Positions 1-5,041 of a stretch of DNA of 5,041 nt are shown one piece after another. Within the stretch, counting starts at the first letter, position 1. Every line of letters starts with the position of its first letter. The stretch is from an uncultured bacterium (GTDB lineage: Bacteria; Patescibacteriota; Minisyncoccia; Moranbacterales; GWC2-37-73), in the NCBI GenBank assembly GCA_903866285.1, contig CAIPMZ010000073.1, forward strand, positions 1-5,041. Reading direction: 5' to 3'. Below the pieces are notes generated by a model that was given only the letters and a program-made list of their open reading frames with translations, ran no database searches and was not told the origin of the DNA. A program made the position numbers and the translations under genes.

Positions 1-1611
1 ATCTTTGCCACGCGAAAACTTTCGAAAAAGATAAGGAATTTCATCTCGCCCAACCCCAATCCCAGTATCTGAAACCGTAATTCTAATTACCTTTCCAAAC
101 CCTGAATTCCTGCGGGGAATTACAAAACCATTTTCATCTACAATCACACCTTCGCTGATTATTTCAGCCTTAATAGTAACCCCGCCTTTTTCCGTATACT
201 TTAAAGCATTATCAATAAAATTTGAAACTAATTCTCGAACCTTAGCCTGGTCCATCGTAATTTCAGGCAAAGCTTGCGTCGGTAATTTTAAATCTAAATA
301 AAAATTTTTCTTTTTAGCAATTAAAATAAAATTATCGTAAAGCTCCTTTAATAATTTTTCCACGCTTGCTTTTTCAAATTCAAAAGTCATTCGTCCCGAC
401 TCAATTCGAGATACATTCAGCAAATCCTCAATCAGCGCTACCAAGCGCTCGCTCGAAAGATAAACTTTTTCCAGCGCACTTTTAGTTTCCGTTCCAATTT
501 CGCCATATGAACCCTCCAGAATCAACGACACGAAACCTTTAATCGCCGTAACAGGGGTTCGCAGTTGATGCGAAGCAATCGAGATAAATTCCGTCTTCGC
601 ATTATCTAACTTCCGCAGTTTATCATTCGCTATCGCTAAGCTATCCGCCATCACTTGCAACTGCTCTTTACGTTCAGATATTTCCTTATTAGCAGTCTCT
701 AATATTTCTTTTTGCGTAATCTCATTTTTAACCGATTTAATTATGCGATATCCGAAAACTAAAGACAGCGCTAAAGTTATTCCAGTTAAAATAATGCTAA
801 TTTTATCATGCACAAAGAAAAACTGAGAGCCAATCAGAATAACCAACGCCGCAACCAAAGCTTGCACACCAAGCATTTTAATATTAAAAGCTTTATATTC
901 AACGATCAGATAAGCCAAAACACCCATAAAAAAAGTCATCCCCAAAAGACCATAGAACTCAATATTGTATGAATTTTCAGTCAAGATTCCAGCAATATAT
1001 CCCGTCGTAAAAAAGGAAAGTAAAAATAATTCAACGCCTAGCCCTAATAAAATAATTTGCCTTCTAAATTCCCTTTCCGCTTTTAGGTATCTTAAAATTA
1101 AGAACAAAAGTATCCAAAAAAACATCAAGAAACCAATTCCGTAATAATAATTACCATAATAAATACCCTCATTAACAACTCCACATAAGGTAAGCATGAA
1201 ATCATTTATATTTTTAGCAGTTGAGGCAAAGATAGCCACTGGAATAAATAAGGCTCCAAAAAATAATTTCATCCGAAAAGTTATATCCCGTTTATCCACA
1301 AAAACCAAAACAAAATACAGACACAAAATACTTAAAATTGCATACAAAATTCCAAAAAATGACCAAACAAACATTATTAATTCACTATTATTATTTGTCC
1401 AAACAATTAAATCCAAAAAAACCCACACTGAGAAGGTAATTGAAATTGAAATCAAAAGTTTACTTAATAATAAGTGATTGTTTTTCAAAAAAACAAAAAA
1501 ACCAATGAAAAGAGCCACCACGATAGCAGGCATATGCGAATAATAAAGTAAAGCTGGAACCTGATCCGAAAATATAAGAAAGCTTGGATCAGCGTAGCTA
1601 GGACAAATCAT
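1..1611 (-). CDS. Membrane-bound sensor histidine kinase, 3' end cut by the window edge
   Basis: This is the sensor half of a two-component system: it should autophosphorylate on a histidine and pass the phosphate to a response regulator, which is not in the window. I translated 537 codons with no stop. The frame is open at position 1, so only the last part of the ATPase domain is missing. Residues 1-296 are very hydrophobic, with about nine predicted membrane helices (near 18-42, 51-71, 78-105, 114-131, 156-175, 184-210, 218-238, 246-267, 271-291). A charged, probably coiled-coil segment follows (about 293-340). The HisKA domain has the H box ASHQLRTP with His348 as phosphoacceptor. The ATPase domain shows the N box NFIDNALKYT (Asn468), the G1 box DTGIGV (Asp515) and the F-box segment LFRKFSRG (528-535); the G2 box lies outside. 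The ATG at 1611 is the first start after an in-frame TAA. It has no Shine-Dalgarno match. Met27 is a weaker alternative because it would cut into the first helix. The gene starts 37 bases after the ligase gene. The input signal is unknown. Confidence 0.95.
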   Translation of the reverse strand, partial: MICPSYADPSFLIFSDQVPALLYYSHMPAIVVALFIGFFVFLKNNHLLLSKLLISISITFSVWVFLDLIVWTNNNSELIMFVWSFFGILYAILSILCLYFVLVFVDKRDITFRMKLFFGALFIPVAIFASTAKNINDFMLTLCGVVNEGIYYGNYYYGIGFLMFFWILLFLILRYLKAEREFRRQIILLGLGVELFLLSFFTTGYIAGILTENSYNIEFYGLLGMTFFMGVLAYLIVEYKAFNIKMLGVQALVAALVILIGSQFFFVHDKISIILTGITLALSLVFGYRIIKSVKNEITQKEILETANKEISERKEQLQVMADSLAIANDKLRKLDNAKTEFISIASHQLRTPVTAIKGFVSLILEGSYGEIGTETKSALEKVYLSSERLVALIEDLLNVSRIESGRMTFEFEKASVEKLLKELYDNFILIAKKKNFYLDLKLPTQALPEITMDQAKVRELVSNFIDNALKYTEKGGVTIKAEIISEGVIVDENGFVIPRRNSGFGKVIRITVSDTGIGVGRDEIPYLFRKFSRGKD

Positions 1612-1648
1612 ATTTGTTATTGTTATTATTTTTTAAGCTTTATTAATC

Positions 1649-3553
1649 TTAGAAAGTCCATTCAATATATTCATAGGGTTCACCCTGCGCTGGCTGCCAA
1701 TTTTCTATCTTCCTAACTTTAACTATTTTACCATCAAAAAGTTTTTTTATTATACCATTAAAACCATTCCGCGTCCTAGCGTGGGTAGAAAATTTATTAA
1801 TACCTCTTGCTTTGGCCTCTTGGCAAACAGCCATTAGCATTTTTTTTGCTCCACCTCTGCCACTTTTCGTTGGCAGAACTTGAATAGTTTCAATGTAAAA
1901 GGTATCCTCTTTTTTAATAAAAGCTGGGTCATATTCTTCAAGTTCAGCTACTTCTTTGTCATGAAAACTAGCTAGAATATATCCGACTACGCTATTTTTT
2001 TCCTTTAAAAAAATATTAATGTTTTCATCATCCCGTAATTTATTTCGATAATAAAGTTGCGCATCCGCATATTGCCAACTCACTGGAAAACATTTTCTTT
2101 CAAGTAGTACTACGCTGGCTAGGGCCTTTTCAGTAAAACCCACCGCTAACGCCGTTGTAAGTTCCGGATTTTTTTTAATTTTACCTAATTCCCCAATATT
2201 AAAAAAGAAATCCCTGAGATAATTTAAAAAATTTTTACTGCTTCGTTTTTTTATTCTAGCAATCCAACCCCATTTTTCTAAATCCCTACCATCAGTCTGC
2301 ATAAATTTAACTCCGATATCATTTCGATAAAATTTCTTTGGAATAATTATTTTATTGATAATTTCAAGTCCTTTCTTCCTGGCTTCACTAACTGTCTCAC
2401 CGAAATTTGTTACATGCAAAACAAAACCAGAATTACTAGAAATATAATATTGACCATCTTTAGTCTTTGAGACATCTTCAAAATGGATATGATTGAGATC
2501 AGCCTCAGTCATATTGGGCTTAAAATATATTTTTTCACCAAAAGAAGAATATTTTTTAGTTCTAATTTGATAAGGGAACGGTGGTGTAGCAACGAGCACA
2601 ACAATCCCGAATTCTCTTCTGAATTTTAAATCATATTGTTTTCCATCAGCCACTGCCTTTAAAAATTCACCCATTGGTGAGGTTATCAGCTCGTTATGCA
2701 AATGCGTAGCGGGCCAGCCGAAACGCGTAGTTACCTCTAATGGATAAAACTCTTGACCATTAATAATACAATTAATATCAATATCACCTCTAAAATCAAT
2801 ACTCTTTAAATACTCTTTCATTTTCGCCAAAGTAGCCTGAAAAAGTCTATTTTTTTCATTATCATCAAACCACATCAAAGTTCCCATCTCAAAAGTCTTT
2901 GGCCCAAGATTACCTGCAGCTAAATCCTTATGTTCTAAATTTATTTCAATTGGTCCGACCCAATCATTGCCATTAAAATATCGCGCTACCCCGATCTCAA
3001 CCCCTCTGATCCTTTTTTGTAAATCAATCACACTACATTCATCCTTTTCATACTCTGCATAATTATGAAGGACATCAATTACATCTCTCCCATCCTCAAG
3101 GCTTCCGACGTAATTAAAAATTTTATCAGCATGGCCATTTTGCTTAATTACCCAAGGTCCTTCATTATTTTTAACAAACTCAATGGCGTTATTAACACCC
3201 TTAAAACTTTCCGACTTAACAATTGGGATTCCACACTCAGAAAATATTTTTTGACCATATTGTCTATCATGTTCAAGTTTATCTCCGAGCTCATTACCAC
3301 CAACCACAGAGAAACCCTGCTTTCTCAAATCTTCCTGCTCTTTCCCGTAGCCACAACTATCGAAAATAATCAACCCCTCTTTACCAACCCAGCCTAGCTC
3401 TTTTTTCCAGTCAGTAACTTTTTCAATCATTCCTTCATAATTTTGCTTCTGATTTTCTTCATCAATAAAAAGACGAACACTGTGTCCTTCTTTTTGAAGA
3501 TTATAAATTAAGCTCGCGCCTGAAAGATCAAATGAGACCATTAAGATATTCAT
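1649..3553 (-). CDS. PurD-like ATP-grasp ligase fused to a C-terminal GNAT acyltransferase
   Basis: A 634-residue cytoplasmic enzyme with two parts. Residues 1-425 follow the order of phosphoribosylamine-glycine ligase (PurD): an N-terminal Rossmann-like part (1-90); the ATP-grasp domain, with Lys137 in VIKQNG, Glu187 in GVEIGV, GNLGPKTFEMG (214-224) matching the PurD GPNTGGMG loop, and LEVTTRFGWP (272-281) matching LEFNARFGDP; then the PurD C-terminal domain ending in FYRNDIGVKFM (408-418). A linker (about 425-465) leads to a GNAT domain (about 466-634) with VVGYILA (522-528), an acetyl-CoA pyrophosphate loop around SGRGGAKKML (564-573) and a usual YEYIEW end. PurD itself is about 420-430 residues, so the GNAT part is extra. 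ATP-grasp ligases join a carboxylate to an amine through an acyl phosphate, and GNAT domains acylate amines; the real substrates are unknown. The usual PurD N-terminal glycine-rich loop is absent, so I do not assign purD. The ATG at 3553 directly opens the first beta strand (MNILMVS) and lacks a clear ribosome site. Confidence 0.9.
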   Translation of the reverse strand: MNILMVSFDLSGASLIYNLQKEGHSVRLFIDEENQKQNYEGMIEKVTDWKKELGWVGKEGLIIFDSCGYGKEQEDLRKQGFSVVGGNELGDKLEHDRQYGQKIFSECGIPIVKSESFKGVNNAIEFVKNNEGPWVIKQNGHADKIFNYVGSLEDGRDVIDVLHNYAEYEKDECSVIDLQKRIRGVEIGVARYFNGNDWVGPIEINLEHKDLAAGNLGPKTFEMGTLMWFDDNEKNRLFQATLAKMKEYLKSIDFRGDIDINCIINGQEFYPLEVTTRFGWPATHLHNELITSPMGEFLKAVADGKQYDLKFRREFGIVVLVATPPFPYQIRTKKYSSFGEKIYFKPNMTEADLNHIHFEDVSKTKDGQYYISSNSGFVLHVTNFGETVSEARKKGLEIINKIIIPKKFYRNDIGVKFMQTDGRDLEKWGWIARIKKRSSKNFLNYLRDFFFNIGELGKIKKNPELTTALAVGFTEKALASVVLLERKCFPVSWQYADAQLYYRNKLRDDENINIFLKEKNSVVGYILASFHDKEVAELEEYDPAFIKKEDTFYIETIQVLPTKSGRGGAKKMLMAVCQEAKARGINKFSTHARTRNGFNGIIKKLFDGKIVKVRKIENWQPAQGEPYEYIEWTF

Positions 3554-3584
3554 AAGCCGTTTTCAATCAAAATTAATCGTTTAG

Positions 3585-3622
3585 AAAAATAACCGCACAT
3601 CTAAAATAAAAATACGCGGTTA
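3585..3622 (-). terminator. Intrinsic terminator after the 228-residue membrane protein gene
   Basis: Read on the minus strand, a perfect 7-bp arm TAACCGC (3622-3616) pairs with GCGGTTA (3596-3590). It can extend by two G-T wobbles and two A-T pairs to 11 bp, leaving an 11-base loop. A run of five T (3589-3585) follows at once. The arm begins six bases after the TAG stop of the membrane protein gene, the usual place for a Rho-independent terminator. It separates that gene from the ligase/kinase pair. The other strand has no T run, so it should work in one direction only. Confidence 0.8.
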
Positions 3623-3628
3623 CGTTAA

Positions 3629-4315
3629 CTACTTCTTCAGTAAAAAACGAATCAAACTCATTAACCACTGGGCTATTCTCTTTGTTAATGAAACAATAAC
3701 GACCACAAAGATAAAGGTCACTACCCCCAAAATGGCGTAATTAGATTTAACCAGTGATTCAGAGCCAAGTTTCTCCCACAGGGCATAACCCGTAGTGTAA
3801 AGCCAGGCGCCAAAGATTCCTTGCAGCGCAGAAAGCACGAAAAGTGCGACCCAAGTTTTCGTTTTACTTCCTAATTCTTTTTTAAAAAGAAAACAAATCA
3901 CTTCTGGACCTTCCCAGATAATGGCCTTAATGGAAACACCTAACAATAAGCTCCAGGCGATGACTGTTCCCCAAAAACCACTTTTCTTAAAGCTGTCTGC
4001 CACTCGTCTAAATGATTGACCTAAGGTAAAATCACACCCAGTCATATCACTCAAATAAAAATATATCGAGGCAGCAATAAAATCATACAAAGCTGTTCCA
4101 AGATATATATTCACACTTGCAGTATTTCTCGCCTCCATCCAGAAAACAAAAGTTCCCAACCCGGCAGCAATAATATAATCCGAAGCGGCGTAAAAAATAC
4201 GACCGGCCGCTAAAAAAGAGGTTTTTTTCACCACATCAATAGTTGCAATTTCCTCTTGTTCTTGATAATCAAAAAAGGCTCGGAATGCCTCCAACAACGC
4301 TTTTCTTTTTTCCAT
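3629..4315 (-). CDS. Multi-pass integral membrane protein of unknown function
   Basis: I do not recognise the family of this 228-residue protein. Residues 1-31 are charged and probably form a cytoplasmic amphipathic helix. About five membrane segments follow, near 33-60, 66-88, 114-134, 153-180 and 192-211. A basic, amphipathic C-terminal helix (212-228, ending LLKK) comes last. The loop at 89-112 and the one at 135-152 are charged, with Cys94 and Cys141 the only cysteines. No transporter signature, catalytic motif or lipoprotein signal is visible. The ATG at 4315 is the first possible start, because an in-frame TAA lies four codons upstream; there is no Shine-Dalgarno motif just before it. 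A strong promoter at 4380-4408 and a terminator at 3585-3622 suggest it is transcribed alone. Nothing in its neighbours fixes its role. Confident as a gene, with no functional assignment. Confidence 0.85.
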   Translation of the reverse strand: MEKRKALLEAFRAFFDYQEQEEIATIDVVKKTSFLAAGRIFYAASDYIIAAGLGTFVFWMEARNTASVNIYLGTALYDFIAASIYFYLSDMTGCDFTLGQSFRRVADSFKKSGFWGTVIAWSLLLGVSIKAIIWEGPEVICFLFKKELGSKTKTWVALFVLSALQGIFGAWLYTTGYALWEKLGSESLVKSNYAILGVVTFIFVVVIVSLTKRIAQWLMSLIRFLLKK

Positions 4316-4379
4316 AATGGCAGATTATAATTATAAACTTATTATTAAGCAACGATTTTCTCCTTTTTACCAACCTTAA

Positions 4380-4408
4380 ATAATACAACCAAAAAAGCCT
4401 TTTGTCAA
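4380..4408 (-). promoter_or_regulatory. Sigma70-type promoter for the 228-residue membrane protein gene
   Basis: On the minus strand there is a perfect -35 box TTGACA (4408-4403), a 17-base spacer and a -10 box TATTAT (4385-4380) that differs from consensus at one position. Transcription should start near 4373, giving a leader of about 57 bases before the ATG at 4315. The -35 box lies within the hairpin that terminates the upstream gene. No operator-like repeat was found around it. This is by far the best promoter match I found in the window. Confidence 0.75.
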
Positions 4409-4413
4409 GGCTT
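4391..4413 (-). terminator. Intrinsic terminator after the Cys-Asp-Pro repeat protein gene
   Basis: On the minus strand, AAGCCTT (4413-4407), a five-base loop GACAA and AAGGCTT (4401-4395) form a 7-bp hairpin that runs straight into a T tract (six T in all, 4396-4391). It lies about 75 bases after the TAA of the upstream gene. A second inverted repeat, TTGGCC (4412-4417) with GGCCAA (4428-4433), sits immediately upstream and shares two bases with the first stem. It has no T tract of its own and may only help folding or protect the 3' end. Confidence 0.75.
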
Positions 4414-4488
4414 GGCCAATAATTATGGGCCAAAACTAAAATAACCTATCCATAGAGCCTTTTTATTTTTATATTTAGCAATCTTTTA

Positions 4489-5037
4489 TTACAGTACGGC
4501 GGAAGAATCAACTGGTTCAACCTGAGTTTCAGGCTGGTCACTACCGCTATCATCATTAGCCGTGTCGACCGTGGCATCCCCTTCGGCGCTTTGGCAACTT
4601 TCATCCGTGGCTGGGTCACAAGCTATTTCTTCTTCTACGACTGGCGGGTTATCAAGATTATACTGAGTAGGGTCACTACATTCATCTTCTTTTTGCTTGG
4701 TTTTTTCGTCGCACAAAATTTCTCCACAATCTTTTTCACCCTCCCCACAAATAAAAGGCTGACAATTTTCATCCTGCGCTGGGTCGCAAGTTGGAATTTT
4801 ACTGGCTTTGCGTTTAGCAATTTTATAATATGAGGTGTCCTCGGCTTCATTACCTGTGCAACTCTCCGCAGTTGGGTCACAATGGTAAACAAAACATTTT
4901 TCAAGCGCTGGATCGCAAGCCTCCTGACTTTCAATCAGATAATTATGCCGGAATACGATGCGATAATAAGTCGCACCGATTGACATTGCAATCAATAAGA
5001 AAAAAACCCCTAGCAAAATTTTTGATTTTTTATCCAT
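4489..5037 (-). CDS. Membrane-anchored, acidic Cys-Asp-Pro repeat protein
   Basis: A 182-residue protein, probably on the cell surface and held by one N-terminal membrane helix (residues 7-25, after basic KK and S at 3-6). No lipobox is visible at the end of the helix, so it looks like a signal anchor or uncleaved signal rather than a lipoprotein. The outer part has 12 cysteines (41, 48, 53, 60, 84, 92, 97, 104, 109, 120, 140, 148), most in pairs of the form CDP-[AT]-x(3,4)-C with four residues between pairs. The unit C-x(6,7)-C-x4-C-x6-C occurs at 41-60 and again at 84-104. The even count suggests disulfides, and the many Asp/Glu suggest metal contact, but both are inferences. Residues 149-182 are a low-complexity acidic tail rich in D, E, S, T, P and Q. 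The ATG at 5037 fits the basic-then-hydrophobic start, but only four upstream bases are visible, so a longer start cannot be excluded. Function is unknown. Confidence 0.85.
   Translation of the reverse strand: MDKKSKILLGVFFLLIAMSIGATYYRIVFRHNYLIESQEACDPALEKCFVYHCDPTAESCTGNEAEDTSYYKIAKRKASKIPTCDPAQDENCQPFICGEGEKDCGEILCDEKTKQKEDECSDPTQYNLDNPPVVEEEIACDPATDESCQSAEGDATVDTANDDSGSDQPETQVEPVDSSAVL
4610..4919 (-). repeat. Four dispersed 12-13 base repeats inside the Cys-Asp-Pro gene
   Basis: Near-identical stretches based on GCTGGGTCRCAAG (plus-strand reading) occur at 4610-4622, 4778-4790, 4871-4882 and 4907-4919. Each encodes the CDP-Ala or CDP-Thr core, and a shorter relative near 4667-4672 encodes Asp-Pro in CSDP. 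They are irregularly spaced and in frame, so they reflect internal duplication of a short protein unit rather than a separate DNA element. Confidence 0.7.
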
Positions 5038-5041
5038 AAAT

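Larger units (their letters stand above)
4316..4488. other. Intergenic spacer with terminator, promoter and leader
   Basis: This is the longest gap between genes. From 4488 down it holds an AT-rich 3' trailer, two neighbouring inverted repeats (4395-4433), the overlapping terminator and promoter, and an AT-rich leader. The leader contains AAGGAG (4365-4360), placed 7 bases before a TTG codon (4352-4350) that opens a 27-codon frame out of phase with the membrane protein gene. That frame is only a possibility and is not called as a gene. I see no riboswitch fold that I recognise. Confidence 0.7.

Noticed and set aside
1196..1477. Plus-strand open frame of 93 codons
   Set aside because: It lies wholly inside the membrane region of the histidine kinase on the other strand, is Lys/Ile/Asn-rich in the way antisense AT-rich frames are, and shows no domain.
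1612..1700. A promoter for the histidine kinase inside the end of the ligase gene (TTGAAT with TAATAA)
   Set aside because: The spacing between the two boxes is only about 14 bases and such matches are expected by chance in AT-rich DNA.
3065..3397. Plus-strand open frame of 110 codons
   Set aside because: It is antisense to the ATP-grasp and N-terminal parts of the ligase, which match a known family across this span; no ribosome site or motif supports it.
1649..3553. Naming the gene purD and placing it in purine synthesis
   Set aside because: The N-terminal loop and metal-site residues differ from PurD, a GNAT domain is attached and no other purine gene is nearby.
4412..4433. TTGGCC/GGCCAA inverted repeat as a separate terminator or protein-binding site
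   Set aside because: The stem is only 6 bp, shares two bases with the stronger neighbouring hairpin and has no T tract; it is noted with the terminator only.
4591..5039. Three further frames over the Cys-Asp-Pro gene (4591-4833 and 4830-5039 plus strand, 4635-4934 minus strand)
   Set aside because: The regular cysteine pairs and the signal-anchor start exist only in the 5037-4489 frame; the others are shadows of its repeats.
1..5041. Alternative genetic code with TGA read as glycine, as in some Patescibacteria
   Set aside because: The complete genes use no in-frame TGA and end with TAA or TAG, so nothing in the window calls for a recoded TGA.

Overview
The window is AT-rich and carries four protein genes, all on the minus strand and packed with short gaps. 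It probably comes from a Candidate Phyla Radiation (Patescibacteria) bacterium. That is an inference from style: compact gene order, a many-pass membrane histidine kinase with an HQLRTP box, a short membrane-anchored Cys/Asp-Pro protein, and starts with little Shine-Dalgarno signal. No ribosomal or other marker gene is present to prove it. The standard bacterial code fits, since all complete frames close with TAA or TAG and none needs TGA read as an amino acid.

In the direction of transcription (high to low coordinates), the first gene (5037-4489) encodes a 182-residue protein. It has one N-terminal membrane segment followed by an acidic outer domain with 12 cysteines, arranged in repeats built on Cys-Asp-Pro. 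A 172-base spacer follows. It holds an intrinsic terminator for that gene and a near-consensus sigma70-type promoter for the next one, and the -35 box lies inside the terminator hairpin. The second gene (4315-3629) encodes a 228-residue integral membrane protein of no recognised family and ends at a second clear intrinsic terminator.

After that terminator come a 634-residue two-domain enzyme (3553-1649) and, 37 bases further, a sensor histidine kinase (1611 to beyond position 1). The enzyme is a diverged PurD-like ATP-grasp ligase fused to a C-terminal GNAT acyltransferase domain. The kinase runs off the window after its F box. No terminator is seen between these two, so they may be one transcription unit. 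No other purine genes and no response regulator are visible.

The most interesting items are the ligase-acyltransferase fusion, whose purine-type signature residues are altered and which probably does not make purines; the Cys-Asp-Pro repeat surface protein; and the overlapping terminator/promoter. No mobile elements, CRISPR arrays, tRNAs or rRNAs were seen, and no gene-free stretch exceeds 300 bases.
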